A stretch of 64,000 nt of DNA from Mesorhizobium xinjiangense (GCF_009749525.1 NZ_WOAC01000006.1:62001-126000); one strand, 5' to 3'. Shown: positions 48,644 to 59,042, numbered from the stretch's first letter. Notes: generated from the letters alone by a model not told the origin. Numbers and translations are program-made.

Positions 48644-51600
48644 ATGAGCCAACGGTGGGATTTCTGGATCGATCGCGGCGGCACGTTCACCGACATTATC
48701 GGCCGTGATCCCGAAGGCAATCTGCACCCGCGCAAGCTGCTGTCGGAAAACCCGGAAGCCTATCGCGACGCCGCCGTGCAGGGCATTCGTGACCTGCTGG
48801 GCGTTGCGCCCAGCGACCCTGTGCCCTCGCACCAGATCGGCGACGTCAAGATGGGCACCACGGTGGCCACCAACGCACTCCTGGAACGCAAGGGCGACCG
48901 CGTCCTGCTTCTCATCACCAAGGGGTTCCGCGACGCGCTGAAAATCGCCTACCAGGCGCGGCCCGACATCTTCGCCAAGGAAATCATCCTGCCCGAACAG
49001 CTCTATGAGCACGTGATCGAGGTGGACGAGCGCGTCCGCGCCGACGGGCAGGTCGAGACCGTGCCGGATTTCGAGGCCGTCGAGGACGAGATCGCACAGG
49101 CGAAGCGCGACGGCATCGACGCCGTGGCGATCGTCTTCATGCATTCCTGGAACACGCCGGATCACGAGGTCATGGCGGCGAGCCTGTGCAACCGCATCGG
49201 CTTTTCGCAGATCTCGGTCAGTCACCAGATTTCACCGCTGATCAAGCTCGTCGGGCGCGGCGACACGACGGTGGTCGACGCCTATCTCTCGCCGATCCTG
49301 TCGCGCTACGTGCAGCAGGTGGCAAGCGAATTGGGCGCGGAGCCGGTCACTGCCGGCGATGACGGCGAACGTGGCGAAGGCCCCCGCCTCATGTTCATGA
49401 TGTCGTCGGGCGGGCTGACGGCGGCCGACATGTTCCAGGGCAAGGACGCGCTGCTGTCCGGCCCGGCCGGCGGCGTCGTCGGCATGGTCGAGACGGCGCG
49501 GCTGGCCGGTTTCGAGCAGTCGATCGGTTTCGACATGGGCGGCACCTCGACCGACGTGACGCATTATGACGGCGAATATGAGCGCGCCTTCGACACCGAG
49601 GTCGCCGGCGTGCGGGTGCGCGCACCGATGATGCGCATCCACACCGTCGCCGCCGGCGGCGGCTCGATCCTGCATTTCGAGGCCGACCGCTTCCGCGTCG
49701 GACCTGATTCGGCCGGTGCCAATCCGGGACCGGCCTGCTACCGGCGCGGCGGCCCGCTCGCCGTCACCGACGCCAATGTCATGCTCGGCAAGCTGCAGCC
49801 CGATTTCTTCCCCGCCATTTTCGGCCCCAACCAGGACGAAGGCCTGGATGCTGATGCCGTACGGCAGAAATTCGAGGCGATGGCGGCCGATATCGGCGAC
49901 GGGCGCAGCGCCGAAGCGGTCGCCGAAGGCTTCATCACCATCGCCGTGGAAAACATGGCCAATGCCATCAAGAAGATCTCGGTCCAGCGCGGCCACGACG
50001 TGACGCGCTATCTTCTCAACAGCTTTGGCGGCGCTGGCGGGCAGCATGCCTGCCTGGTGGCCGACTCGCTGGGCATGGAATCGGTGCTGATCCATCCCTT
50101 CTCGGGCCTGCTTTCAGCCTATGGCATCGGGCTCGCCGCCGTCTTCGCCTCGCGCCAGCAGGCGCTCTTGAAGCCGCTTGCCGAGGGGTCCATGGACGAG
50201 ATCCGCCTGACCACGCAGGCGCTGAGAAAATCGGTCTTCAAGGAACTGACCGACCAGGGCATTGCCGAGGACGAGATCGCGTGGCGGCCGGTGCTGCAGG
50301 TGCGCTATGACGGCACCGACACGGCGCTGCCGGTCGATTTCGAGGCTTTTTCAATTGCCGAGGCCGTCGCCCAGTTCGAGGCCGCCCACAAGGCGCAGTT
50401 CGGTTTCGTCTATGACGACAAGCCGATGATCGTCGAGGCAATCAGCGTCGAGGGCATCGACACGCGCAACCTCGGCCGCGACGAGCACGATGCCGATGTG
50501 AACGAGCAGGCCGCCGAAGCCGCCGAGACACGCCAGATATTCTGCGAGGGCGCGTGGCACGACGCCGGTGTCTACCGGCGCGAGACCCTGTCGCCCGGGG
50601 CTCGCATTTCCGGCCCGGCGCTTGTCATCGAAAGCCACCAGACGATCGTGGTCGAACCCGGCTGGCAGGCCGAGATCACCGCCAAGAACCATGTGCTTCT
50701 GCGCCGCGTCGAGCGAAAGAAGCACGCCGCCGCCATCGGCACCGAGGCCGATCCGGTGATGCTGGAGGTGTTCAACAACCTCTTCATGTCGATCGCCGAG
50801 CAGATGGGCGTGACGCTGCAGAACACCGCCTATTCGGTCAACATCAAGGAGCGGCTCGACTTCTCCTGCGCCGTCTTCGACAGGAACGGCGCGCTGGTCG
50901 CCAACGCGCCGCACATGCCGGTGCATCTCGGTTCCATGGACCGCTCGGTCGAGACGATCATCCGCTTGAACGAGGGCGACATCCGTCCCGGCGACGTCTT
51001 CGCGCTCAACGCACCCTATAATGGCGGCACGCATCTGCCCGACATAACGGTGGTGACGCCGGTCTTCGACGATGCCGGCAAGGAGATTCTTTTCTACGCC
51101 GCCTCGCGAGGCCATCACGCCGATGTCGGCGGCACGGCGCCGGGCTCCATGACGCCGCTGGCCACGACGGTCGACGAGGAAGGCGTGCTGTTCGATAATT
51201 TCCGCATCGTCGAACGCGGCCGCTTCCGCGAAAAGGAGCTCGAGGAACTCCTTACCGACCACCCCTACCCGGCGCGCAATCCGCACCAGAACATCGCCGA
51301 TCTGAAGGCGCAGATCGCGGCCAACGAAAAGGGCGTCGCCGAGCTGCGCAAGATGGTCGTCCATTTCGGCCTCGACGTGGTCAACGCCTATATGGGCCAC
51401 GTGCAGGACAACGCCGCCGAAAGCGTGCGGCGGGTGCTCGAGCGGCTGCCCGACGTGTCGGAATACGAGTATCCGACCGATACCGGGCAGGTCATCAAGG
51501 TGAAGATCACCGTCGACCGCGACAAGCGCGAGGCGACAGTCGACTTCACCGGCACCTCGCCGGTCATGAAGAACAATTTCAACGCGCCGGAACCGGTCGC

Positions 51601-52294
51601 GCGCGCCGCCGTGCTCTATGCCTTCCGGGTCATGGTCGAGGGCCAGATCCCGATGAATGCAGGCTGCCTGCGCCCCGTCAACATCATCATCCCGGAAGGC
51701 TGCATGCTGCGGCCGTCCTATCCGGCCGCCGTCGTGGCCGGCAATGTCGAGACCTCGCAGCACGTCACCAACGCCATGTTCGGCGCCATGGGCGCGCTCG
51801 CCAATGCCCAGGGCACGATGAACAATCTGACCTTCGGCAACGAGACCTATCAGTATTACGAGACGATCTGCTCGGGTTCTCCGGCCGGGCGCATGAACGA
51901 CGGGGCCGGGTTCAACGGCACGTCGGGCGTCCACACGCACATGACCAATTCCAGGCTCACCGACCCGGAGGTGCTGGAACTGCGCTTCCCCGTCCTGCTC
52001 GAGGATTTCCACATCCGCGAGAAATCGGGCGGTCAGGGAAAATGGAACGCCGGAAACGGCACGCGCCGCACCGTCCGCTTCCTGGAGAAGATGGAATGCG
52101 CCATCCTGTCCTCCCACCGCACGCATCCGCCGCGCGGCCTGGAGGGCGGCGGCGACGGCAAGGTCGGCAAAACCGAGGTGCGCCGCCTCGACGGCAGTAT
52201 CGAGACGCTAAAGGCCTGCGACCAGACGGTGCTGGAGGCGGGCGAGGCCGTCATCGTGACGACCCCGACGGCAGGTGGCTTCGGGAGAGGTTGA
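48644..52294 (+). CDS. Fused hydantoinase/5-oxoprolinase (HyuA-HyuB)
   Basis: A 1216-residue ATP-dependent amidohydrolase. The HyuA half (1 to about 690) has an actin/ASKHA fold with phosphate-binding DRGGTFTD at 10-17 and [20 protein letters not shown] near 300. The HyuB half starts near residue 703 ([20 protein letters not shown]) and contains [22 protein letters not shown] and [15 protein letters not shown]. Fusion of the two halves and the length match eukaryotic-type 5-oxoprolinase, which opens pyroglutamate to glutamate for glutathione turnover; hydantoin or N-methylhydantoin substrates are alternatives. AGGGAGAGGG precedes the ATG. It is divergent from a MarR-type gene. Confidence 0.9.
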   Translation: MSQRWDFWIDRGGTFTDIIGRDPEGNLHPRKLLSENPEAYRDAAVQGIRDLLGVAPSDPVPSHQIGDVKMGTTVATNALLERKGDRVLLLITKGFRDALKIAYQARPDIFAKEIILPEQLYEHVIEVDERVRADGQVETVPDFEAVEDEIAQAKRDGIDAVAIVFMHSWNTPDHEVMAASLCNRIGFSQISVSHQISPLIKLVGRGDTTVVDAYLSPILSRYVQQVASELGAEPVTAGDDGERGEGPRLMFMMSSGGLTAADMFQGKDALLSGPAGGVVGMVETARLAGFEQSIGFDMGGTSTDVTHYDGEYERAFDTEVAGVRVRAPMMRIHTVAAGGGSILHFEADRFRVGPDSAGANPGPACYRRGGPLAVTDANVMLGKLQPDFFPAIFGPNQDEGLDADAVRQKFEAMAADIGDGRSAEAVAEGFITIAVENMANAIKKISVQRGHDVTRYLLNSFGGAGGQHACLVADSLGMESVLIHPFSGLLSAYGIGLAAVFASRQQALLKPLAEGSMDEIRLTTQALRKSVFKELTDQGIAEDEIAWRPVLQVRYDGTDTALPVDFEAFSIAEAVAQFEAAHKAQFGFVYDDKPMIVEAISVEGIDTRNLGRDEHDADVNEQAAEAAETRQIFCEGAWHDAGVYRRETLSPGARISGPALVIESHQTIVVEPGWQAEITAKNHVLLRRVERKKHAAAIGTEADPVMLEVFNNLFMSIAEQMGVTLQNTAYSVNIKERLDFSCAVFDRNGALVANAPHMPVHLGSMDRSVETIIRLNEGDIRPGDVFALNAPYNGGTHLPDITVVTPVFDDAGKEILFYAASRGHHADVGGTAPGSMTPLATTVDEEGVLFDNFRIVERGRFREKELEELLTDHPYPARNPHQNIADLKAQIAANEKGVAELRKMVVHFGLDVVNAYMGHVQDNAAESVRRVLERLPDVSEYEYPTDTGQVIKVKITVDRDKREATVDFTGTSPVMKNNFNAPEPVARAAVLYAFRVMVEGQIPMNAGCLRPVNIIIPEGCMLRPSYPAAVVAGNVETSQHVTNAMFGAMGALANAQGTMNNLTFGNETYQYYETICSGSPAGRMNDGAGFNGTSGVHTHMTNSRLTDPEVLELRFPVLLEDFHIREKSGGQGKWNAGNGTRRTVRFLEKMECAILSSHRTHPPRGLEGGGDGKVGKTEVRRLDGSIETLKACDQTVLEAGEAVIVTTPTAGGFGRG

Positions 52295-52300
52295 GGCGCC

Positions 52301-52690
52301 TTACTCCAGATTGGTCTGGATCCAGCGCGGCGAGAGGTGGATGTCGAGGGTCTGCAGCCGTCCGGGGCCCAGATTGACGAAACGATGCGGTACGCCGGCG
52401 GGCCCGAGCACGGTCTCGCCGGCGTCGGCATCGATCACTTCGTCCCCGACGAAGAAGCGCGCGCGCCCCTGCTGGACGACGAAGACCTCGTCATAGGGGT
52501 GGACGTGCAGAACCGGACCGATTCCCGGTTCGTCATTGCCGTAGGTGAGAACCGTAACCTGGGTGGCCAATGTCTCGCCGTTCACCGAGCCGCGATGGGG
52601 CCCGGGAACCGTGCCGTCGAACAGCCGGGCCTTGGCCGGCGGGCGACCATCCGGCGTCACGGTCGCAGGATCGAAATCATAGCGGGACAT
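52301..52690 (-). CDS. Cupin domain protein
   Basis: A 129-residue single-domain cupin. The metal-site motif 1 is visible as PVLHVHPYDEVFVVQQGRARFFVGDE (H, H, E) and motif 2 as GPAGVPHRFVNLG (H). Such small cupins bind a divalent metal and act as isomerases, dioxygenases or sugar-binding modules; the substrate cannot be told. The ATG at 52690 follows GGAGG. Its stop is 6 bases from the end of the oxoprolinase gene, to which it is convergent. Confidence 0.82.
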   Translation of the reverse strand: MSRYDFDPATVTPDGRPPAKARLFDGTVPGPHRGSVNGETLATQVTVLTYGNDEPGIGPVLHVHPYDEVFVVQQGRARFFVGDEVIDADAGETVLGPAGVPHRFVNLGPGRLQTLDIHLSPRWIQTNLE

Positions 52691-52885
52691 CCAGACCTCC
52701 AGAGGCCAGAAACGAAAACCGGCTCTCGGGGGCCGATCCGCAGCGAATGTAATCGAAACGATCGGCAGGGGAAGCCGTCCTTGAGCCATTCCGAAAGCCG
52801 AAGCGAAGTGTAGGGCCACGCGGGATCCATTCCGGAACACCGCGCCGAAAGACCGTTCCACGGAGCCGGCTTTCCCTGCGCTTCG

Positions 52886-53362
52886 TCACCCAAGCTTGGC
52901 AGCCATTCGCTCCAGCCGCGCATAGCTCGCCTCCATTCCGTGTTCCATCCCGCTCGCCAGCATGGCCGCACGCGCCTCGACATCCGGCAGAGTCATGCGC
53001 ATTGTCATAAGAGTGCCCTGCCCGTCAGGCTCGAACCTGGTCTCGACATGATTGTCCGGTGTGGGGTCTGGCAGATGCATGCGCTCCATATGTACGATAC
53101 GGCTGAAAGGCTCGAGTTCGACATATTCGCCGGTGAGATAGAACCCCCCGCCCTTGCCGTCGGACCATTCGCAGCGGATGCGGCCGCCCGGTCTGGCCTC
53201 GCTGATGCACACCGGCATCGTCCAACCTTCCGGCCCAAGCATCCACTTCTGCATCAGTTCCGGCTCGATGTGGGCGCGATAGACCGCCTCTGGTGGCGCA
53301 GCGAAGCGTCGGGTTACGATGACATGACGTTCGCCCTCCTTCGTTAGTGTCAGCTTGCTCAT
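52886..53362 (-). CDS. SRPBCC/AHSA1 domain protein (first ArsR-linked copy)
   Basis: A 158-residue protein with the START-like SRPBCC fold. The family pattern runs VIVTRRFAAPPEAVYRAHIEPELMQKWMLGPEGW, then GGRIRCEWSDG and the GYxExxPxxRIVH-like strand EYVELEPFSRIVHMERM. These domains bind hydrophobic ligands; function of the AHSA1-like, ArsR-linked subgroup is unknown. The ATG (53362) overlaps the stop of the upstream ArsR gene by four bases. Confidence 0.88.
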   Translation of the reverse strand: MSKLTLTKEGERHVIVTRRFAAPPEAVYRAHIEPELMQKWMLGPEGWTMPVCISEARPGGRIRCEWSDGKGGGFYLTGEYVELEPFSRIVHMERMHLPDPTPDNHVETRFEPDGQGTLMTMRMTLPDVEARAAMLASGMEHGMEASYARLERMAAKLG

Positions 53363-53697
53363 GACCTCTCCTTTCCTTCCCAATCGTGCTGCATTGCAGC
53401 CAGAACGCCGTCCAGCCGGTCGTAGTTGCGCGCCAGGGCCTCGCGCAGCATGTTCAGCCACTGGTCGATCTCGGCGATCGCCCCGGGTGCCAGTCGGCAC
53501 GGCCGCTTCGTCCCGTCCACCCGGCGTATGATCAGACCAGCCGCCGCCAACACTTTGAGATGCCGGGAGACTGCCGGTTGCGTCATCTCGAAGGGCCTCG
53601 CCAGTTCCATCACCGTCGCCTCCCCCTGCGCCAGACGGGCAAGGATCGCGCGTCGCGTCGGATCGGAAAGAGCCGAGAAGGCTGCATCCAGCTTCAT
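53359..53697 (-). CDS. ArsR-type transcriptional regulator (first copy)
   Basis: A 112-residue winged-helix repressor. FSALSDPTRRAILARLAQGEATVMELARPFEMTQPAVSRHLKVLAAAGLI is the full DNA-binding core. The metal-binding cysteine box of classical ArsR (ELCVCDL) is absent, as in the SRPBCC-linked subgroup. The start at 53697 (MKLDAAF) gives the usual length; an in-frame ATG at 53724 preceded by CCAGT...ACTGG repeats is possible. It is coupled to the SRPBCC gene. Confidence 0.88.
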   Translation of the reverse strand: MKLDAAFSALSDPTRRAILARLAQGEATVMELARPFEMTQPAVSRHLKVLAAAGLIIRRVDGTKRPCRLAPGAIAEIDQWLNMLREALARNYDRLDGVLAAMQHDWEGKERS

Positions 53698-53812
53698 ATC
53701 AAGTACATTCCAGTTATATAACATCTGACTGGTGTCAAGCAGGCGAAACCGGTCGCGCGGGCCCCTCCTGCCAAGTTGCCAATCGCGCCTCCAGCCGTCT
53801 AAACCAGACGGG

Positions 53813-54619
53813 ATGATTGTCTTTACCGATCTCGACGGCACGCTGCTCGACCATGACACCTATGGTTTTGAAGCGGCACGTCCGGCGCTGGCGCAACTCG
53901 CGGCCCATGGCGTGCCGCTCGTTCCGGCGAGCAGCAAGACTGCGGCGGAAATCATGGAACTGCGCAAGGAACTGGCACTGGACACGCCGGCCATCGTCGA
54001 GAACGGCGGCGGCATCGATTGGCCCTCGGGAAGCAAGATGGTGCCGCGGGCCGACGACCACGCCGCCATCCGCGCCTGCCTGGACACACTCCCTCCCGAC
54101 CTGCGTGTGCTGTTTCATGGCTTCGGCGACATGGACCTTACCGAGATTGCCGCACTGACCGGGCTCGACCTCGAAGGTGCCCGTCGCGCCACTGACCGCC
54201 AATATTCGGAGCCCGGACTGTTCCGGGGCAATGAAGACGAGCGCGCGATCTTTATCGACCATCTCGCCGGGGCCGGTTTTCACGCCCTTCAGGGCGGACG
54301 TTTCCTCACCGTCTCGCGCGGCACCAGCAAAGCCCAGCATATGGGGCAATTGCGCAATGCGCTGCAGGAACGGCTCGACCGCCACCTGTCGCCTGTCGTG
54401 GCGCTGGGCGACGCCGAAAACGACCGTGCGATGCTCGAAGCCGCCGACATTGCCGTGATCGTCGCCAATCCCGCCCATGCGCCGCTCGGCCCTCTGGACG
54501 GCGAGGACGAGAAGACCGTCATGCGCACGCGCCTCCCCGGACCACAGGGATGGAACCAGGCGGTTCTTGAGATATTGCGCAACCATGTGGGCGCCAAAGC
54601 ACAGGGGATGCAGCCATGA
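53813..54619 (+). CDS. Mannosyl/glucosyl-3-phosphoglycerate phosphatase (HAD-IIB)
   Basis: A 268-residue HAD phosphatase of the MPGP family, removing phosphate from glycosyl-3-phosphoglycerate to give the compatible solute glycosylglycerate. Motif I is DLDGT (D6, D8) in MIVFTDLDGTLLD, motif II VPASSKTAAEI, AIVENGGGI follows, and motif IV GDAEND is at 199-204. The four-base overlap with the next gene, a GT-A glycosyltransferase, indicates one operon. Glucosyl is favoured over mannosyl because of the neighbouring GH13 phosphorylase; this is inference. Confidence 0.85.
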   Translation: MIVFTDLDGTLLDHDTYGFEAARPALAQLAAHGVPLVPASSKTAAEIMELRKELALDTPAIVENGGGIDWPSGSKMVPRADDHAAIRACLDTLPPDLRVLFHGFGDMDLTEIAALTGLDLEGARRATDRQYSEPGLFRGNEDERAIFIDHLAGAGFHALQGGRFLTVSRGTSKAQHMGQLRNALQERLDRHLSPVVALGDAENDRAMLEAADIAVIVANPAHAPLGPLDGEDEKTVMRTRLPGPQGWNQAVLEILRNHVGAKAQGMQP

Positions 54620-55851
54620 GCGACTTTCACCAGACCGGCGCGATCACGACGCTGCATAATCTGACCCGCCGCCCTGTCGACGCGCTGGAAGCGGAACTCG
54701 CGGCATACGCCCAGACCCGGCCGATCACGCTCATCTTGCCGTCGCTCTATTCGGAGCTTGAGGGCGAGGCGCTGCCGCAGATACTGCAGCATCTGGCCGG
54801 CATCCCCTATCTGTCGCAGATCATTATCGGTCTCGATCGGGCCGACCGCGACCAGTTCGAGCACGCCCGTGAGTTCTTTTCCGTGATGCCGCAGAACCAT
54901 CGCATCCTGTGGAATGACGGCCCGCGCTTGCGCGCCATCGACGAAAAGCTCGCCGAGGCCGGACTGGCGCCCACCGAGCCGGGCAAGGGCCGCAATGTCT
55001 GGTACTGCCTCGGCTATGCGCTCGCCGCCCAGAAGGCCGACGTAGTCGCCACCCACGACTGCGATATTGTCACCTATTCGCGCGACCTCCTGGCCCGGCT
55101 CGTCTATCCGGTGGCCAACCCGGCCTTTCGCTACGTCTTTTCCAAGGGCTATTATTCCCGCGTCGCCAACGACACGATCAACGGTCGCGTCTGCCGGCTG
55201 CTCGTCACGCCATTGCTTCACGCCCTCAACATGACGGTCGGCCAGCACAATTACATCGACTACCTGTCCTCTTTCCGCTACCCGCTTTCGGGCGAGTTCG
55301 CCATGCGGGTCAGCGTCGTGCCGGATATCCGCATTCCCACTGACTGGGGCCTGGAAATCGGGGTGCTTTCGGAAATGCGCCGCAACGTCAACGCGCGTGC
55401 CATCTGCCAGGTCGATATCGCCGACAATTACGACCACAAGCACCAGGATCTATCGGCCGACGACAGCACCCAGGGCCTGTCGCGCATGTCGGTCGATATC
55501 ACCAAGGCGATCTTCCGCAAGCTTGCCACCGAAGGCGTCATCTTCTCCGCCGGCACTTTGCGCAGCGTCAAGGCGACCTATTTCCGCGCCGCGCTCGATT
55601 TGATCGAAAGCTACCATGCCGACGCCATCATGAACGGGCTGACGCTCGACCGGCACAAGGAGGAACAGGCCGTCGAGCTGTTTGCCGCAAACATCACCGC
55701 CGCCGGCGAGGTTTTTTTGGAGAACCCCTCCGAAACGCCCTTCATCCCCAACTGGCGACGCGTCAATGCCGCCTTCCCCGGCCTGCTCGCCGAGCTCGCC
55801 GCCGCGGTGGAAAAGGACAGCCTCGACGGAGGGCTGCCCGCCTCAGGCTGA
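54616..55851 (+). CDS. GT-A glycosyltransferase, probable glucosyl-3-phosphoglycerate synthase
   Basis: A 411-residue cytoplasmic glycosyltransferase. The N-terminal nucleotide-sugar fold starts with PITLILPSLYSELEGEALPQI. GKGRNVWYCLGYAL (from residue 123) is the phosphate-binding part and DCD at 148-150 the metal-binding DxD-type motif (THDCDIVTYSR). GLEIGVLSEMRR and a histidine-containing KHQDL follow. These fit the GT81/GT78 glycosyl-3-phosphoglycerate synthase group. Its operon partner is the matching phosphatase. The 3' end overlaps the convergent GH13 gene by nine bases. Confidence 0.8.
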   Translation: MSDFHQTGAITTLHNLTRRPVDALEAELAAYAQTRPITLILPSLYSELEGEALPQILQHLAGIPYLSQIIIGLDRADRDQFEHAREFFSVMPQNHRILWNDGPRLRAIDEKLAEAGLAPTEPGKGRNVWYCLGYALAAQKADVVATHDCDIVTYSRDLLARLVYPVANPAFRYVFSKGYYSRVANDTINGRVCRLLVTPLLHALNMTVGQHNYIDYLSSFRYPLSGEFAMRVSVVPDIRIPTDWGLEIGVLSEMRRNVNARAICQVDIADNYDHKHQDLSADDSTQGLSRMSVDITKAIFRKLATEGVIFSAGTLRSVKATYFRAALDLIESYHADAIMNGLTLDRHKEEQAVELFAANITAAGEVFLENPSETPFIPNWRRVNAAFPGLLAELAAAVEKDSLDGGLPASG

Positions 55852-57618
55852 CCGGCGCGGCCGCTTCGGCCGGTTGGTGATCCAGGCGCATTGATAAGGC
55901 TCCAGCACCAGCTGGCCCGCCTCGACGTCGAGCGGCCGGCCTTCGAGCAGTTCGACCCATTGTTCGCCCGCGATCATGTTGAGCGTGACGAGGGCAAGCG
56001 GCTGCGGCTTGGTCGTCACATTGTGGATGGCGAAGATCGACTGCTCGCGGTCGAGGCTTTGCCGCCACAGGCCGAAAAACGCCGGGCCGAGCTGCAGCGT
56101 GTATTGCGTCGCGTTCGGATGGAATGCCGGTTGGCTGGTGCGGATGCGGATGCGCCTGAGCATCTCGCCAAGCACCCGCGACTGCACGCTTTCCGGGTCG
56201 CTCAACAGCTCTTCCAGCGCCGGATAATCCCACTGATGGCGGTTGATCGAGCGGCTATACCCCATGCGCGCCACCCGTTCGTGATCGTTCGGCGTGGCGA
56301 GCAGGCTGTGGATGTAGAAGGCGGGGATACCCTCCAGCGCCATCATCACCGTCTGCGAGCAGATGAAGCGCTCGAACTGCAGCCCGTCCTCGCCGTCTTG
56401 CGCCGTCCCCTTGAGCGCATCGAACAGCGCGACGTTGATTTCGTAGGGGCGTTCGGTTCCCTCGGCCGTCGAGCGCATGGAAACGCGACCGCCGAAGCCG
56501 CGCACCGTGTCGATCATCTCGGCAATCGCGGCATCGTCGAGATAGCCTTCGGCCGGCCTCAGTCCGATGCCGTCATGCGAGGCCAGGAAATTGAAGAAGA
56601 AGCAGCCGAGCGGCGCCGGCGGCATGCGCATCTGCCAGGCATTGAGCAGGCTCGCGTCGCCATAGAGCAGCGCGTGCAGCATCAGCGGCGGAAAGGAGAA
56701 ATTATAGACCGCATGCGCCTCGTTGCGGTTACCGAAATAGGACAGGTTCTCGAAATTCGGGACGTTCGTCTCGGTGATCAGCACCAGCGGCTCGGCGGCA
56801 TAGTCGGCCAGCGTGCGCATCAGCCGGACGATCTCATGCGTACGCGGATGATGGATGCAAGGCGTTCCGATCTCCTTCCAGATGAAGGCCACGGCATCGA
56901 GCCGGATGGTGCGCACGCCGCGGTCGATGTGGAACCGCATGATGCGAATGAACTCGCTCAACAGGTCCGGATTGGCGAAATCGACGTCGATCTGATCATG
57001 GCTGAAGGTGCACCAGACATGCCTTTCGCCCGATGGCGTCTCGACGGCGCGCAAAAGCGGAAACGGACGCGGGCGCACCACGGCGCTCAGATCGGCATTC
57101 GGATCTGCAGTGACGAAATAGGACCACCCCGGCTCCTGATCCTGCAGGAACTGGGTGAACCAGGCGCTTGAGCTCGAAACATGGTTGAGCACGAGATCGG
57201 CCATCAGGCGGTAGTCGGCGCCGAGCCGTGACAGATGATCCCACGATCCGAGGTCGCTGTTGACCTTCAGATAGTCGACGACGGCGAAACCGTCATCCGA
57301 CGTCCATGGGAAGAACGGCAGCACATGGAGCGAGCTGATGGCGTCCTTCAGATGCTCGTTCATGAAATGATGCAGCAGGGTGAGCGGCGGATGCACCCCG
57401 TCGATCAGCGAATTGCCATAGGTGATCAGCACCGAATCGCGTTCGCTCCAGGGCGGAGCGCTGGCGCGGCGCGCCTTGGGCCGGATCTGTTCCGCCTTCG
57501 GCCAGAAGGCTTCCAGCACCTTTTGCGACAGCGCCTCGGCGTCACGGTCGGGATAGATGAAGGCCAGGTGCGCCTTCACCTTGCGAGAGAGCTGCGACGG
57601 GTAAACCGTTTCGGACAT
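55843..57618 (-). CDS. GH13 subfamily 18 phosphorylase, probable glucosylglycerate phosphorylase
   Basis: A 591-residue retaining alpha-glucan-type enzyme of the sucrose phosphorylase subgroup. The nucleophile D241 is in TIRLDAVAFIWK, the acid/base E283 in LITETNVPN, and the transition-state aspartate D349 in FLASHDGIGLRP. ADLVLNHVSSSSAWF is the first conserved region. Subgroup members phosphorolyse sucrose, sucrose 6-phosphate, glucosylglycerol or glucosylglycerate; E. coli YcjM, which I recall as close, prefers glucosylglycerate. The adjacent glycosyl-phosphoglycerate synthase and phosphatase genes favour glucosylglycerate, releasing glucose 1-phosphate and glycerate. An older annotation would read alpha-amylase or sucrose phosphorylase. 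Confidence 0.82.
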   Translation of the reverse strand: MSETVYPSQLSRKVKAHLAFIYPDRDAEALSQKVLEAFWPKAEQIRPKARRASAPPWSERDSVLITYGNSLIDGVHPPLTLLHHFMNEHLKDAISSLHVLPFFPWTSDDGFAVVDYLKVNSDLGSWDHLSRLGADYRLMADLVLNHVSSSSAWFTQFLQDQEPGWSYFVTADPNADLSAVVRPRPFPLLRAVETPSGERHVWCTFSHDQIDVDFANPDLLSEFIRIMRFHIDRGVRTIRLDAVAFIWKEIGTPCIHHPRTHEIVRLMRTLADYAAEPLVLITETNVPNFENLSYFGNRNEAHAVYNFSFPPLMLHALLYGDASLLNAWQMRMPPAPLGCFFFNFLASHDGIGLRPAEGYLDDAAIAEMIDTVRGFGGRVSMRSTAEGTERPYEINVALFDALKGTAQDGEDGLQFERFICSQTVMMALEGIPAFYIHSLLATPNDHERVARMGYSRSINRHQWDYPALEELLSDPESVQSRVLGEMLRRIRIRTSQPAFHPNATQYTLQLGPAFFGLWRQSLDREQSIFAIHNVTTKPQPLALVTLNMIAGEQWVELLEGRPLDVEAGQLVLEPYQCAWITNRPKRPRRSA

Positions 57619-57723
57619 TGGTCGATTTCAGCCCATCGCAGTGCAACATGCAAGTCGCCCGCCGAAATCGCCCGGACGAATTCAGCACAATTCGCCGACC
57701 ATGCAAGGCAATGCGCCGGCAAA

Positions 57724-57741
57724 GTGTCATTGCATTGTCAT
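57724..57741 (+). promoter_or_regulatory. PHO box (PhoB-binding site) upstream of btaAB
   Basis: GTGTCATTGCATTGTCAT consists of two 7-bp repeats (GTGTCAT and TTGTCAT) separated by TGCA: the CTGTCAT-N4-CTGTCAT architecture of a PhoB site, with 11-base periodicity. It lies 53 bases before the btaA ATG. In Sinorhizobium btaAB is induced by phosphate starvation through PhoB, which matches. Confidence 0.8.
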
Positions 57742-57794
57742 TGCAGGCGACTAGCGGCTTTGAAACCTCTTCGAGCGTGGGAGCCAGCGCCGCC

Positions 57795-59042
57795 ATGACC
57801 GACCTTTCCGCCGACATTGCCCTGACCGGGCGCCGCCGCATCTCCAATGCCGTCTATCAGAACCGGGCTCTGTCCATGGCCGGCCTGTCGGAACGGCTCT
57901 TTGCCCTTCTCTTCTCCGGTCTCGTCTACCCGCAAATCTGGGAGGACCCCGATGTCGACATGGAGGCGATGGCGCTCGCGCCCGGCCATCGCGTCGTCAC
58001 CATCGCATCCGGCGGCTGCAACATGCTGGCCTATCTCACGCGCTCGCCGGCCTCGATCAACGTCGTCGATCTCAACCGGGCCCATGTGGCGCTCAACAGG
58101 CTGAAGCTCACCGCCTTCCAGCGCCTGCCGTCGCATCGCGACCTTTTCCGCTTCTTCGGCAGTGCCGGCAATACGCAGAACGATCAGGCCTACGCGCTCT
58201 TCATCGCGCCGCATCTCGACGCTGAAAGCCGCCGCTACTGGGAAGGCCGCGACTGGCGCGGACGCCGGCGCATCTCCGCCTTTTCGCGCAATTTCTACCA
58301 CACCGGCCTGCTCGGCTTCTTCATTGCCGCCGGCCACCGCGTTGCAAAGCTCTATGGCATCGACCCGCAGGACATGCTGAAGGCGCGCAATCCGCGAGAG
58401 CAGCGGGTGTTCTTCCAGGACCAGCTCGCCCCCCTCTTCGACCGGCCGCTGGTCCGCCGGGCGACCTCCAGAAAGGCCTCGCTGTTCGGCCTCGGCATTC
58501 CGCCGGCCCAGTATGATTGCCTGATCACCGCCGGCAACGGCACGATGGCCGACGTGCTCAGGAGCCGGCTCGAGCGGCTCGCCTGCCACTTTTCCCTGAA
58601 GGACAATTATTTCGCCTGGCAGGCCTTTGCTCGGCGCTATCCCGAACCGGGCGAAGCCACCCTTCCCGCCTATCTGGAGGAGGAGCACTTCGCCGCCATC
58701 CGCGACAATTCCAAACGCGTGCGAGTGCACCATGCAAATTTCGTCGAGCTTTTGCAGAAGAAGCCGGCCGGCTCGCTTGATCGTTACGTGCTGCTCGACG
58801 CCCAGGACTGGATGAGCGACGACCAGCTCAACGCGCTGTGGGCGCAGATCACCCGCACGGCGGCGCCGGGGGCCCGCGTCATCTTCCGCACCGCCGCCCA
58901 GCCGAGCCTGCTGCCCGGACGCGTCTCGCCGGCGATCCTCGAGCGATGGGCCTACGAGGAGGACGCCTCGCGCGAGTTCGGCGCGCGCGACCGGTCGGCG
59001 ATCTATGGCGGCTTCCATCTCTATGTGAAGGCAGCGCAATGA
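57795..59042 (+). CDS. btaA: S-adenosylmethionine:diacylglycerol 3-amino-3-carboxypropyltransferase
   Basis: A 415-residue membrane-associated enzyme transferring the aminocarboxypropyl group of SAM to diacylglycerol, the first step to the betaine lipid DGTS that replaces phospholipids under phosphate starvation. Family blocks are YPQIWEDPDVDMEAM, IASGGCNMLAYL with INVVDLNRAHVALN, then FFGSAGNTQND, HTGLLG and LLDAQDWMSD. The ATG at 57795 (MTDLSADIALTGRR) is preferred over longer in-frame starts, which overlap the PHO box. btaB follows with a four-base overlap. Confidence 0.92.
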   Translation: MTDLSADIALTGRRRISNAVYQNRALSMAGLSERLFALLFSGLVYPQIWEDPDVDMEAMALAPGHRVVTIASGGCNMLAYLTRSPASINVVDLNRAHVALNRLKLTAFQRLPSHRDLFRFFGSAGNTQNDQAYALFIAPHLDAESRRYWEGRDWRGRRRISAFSRNFYHTGLLGFFIAAGHRVAKLYGIDPQDMLKARNPREQRVFFQDQLAPLFDRPLVRRATSRKASLFGLGIPPAQYDCLITAGNGTMADVLRSRLERLACHFSLKDNYFAWQAFARRYPEPGEATLPAYLEEEHFAAIRDNSKRVRVHHANFVELLQKKPAGSLDRYVLLDAQDWMSDDQLNALWAQITRTAAPGARVIFRTAAQPSLLPGRVSPAILERWAYEEDASREFGARDRSAIYGGFHLYVKAAQ

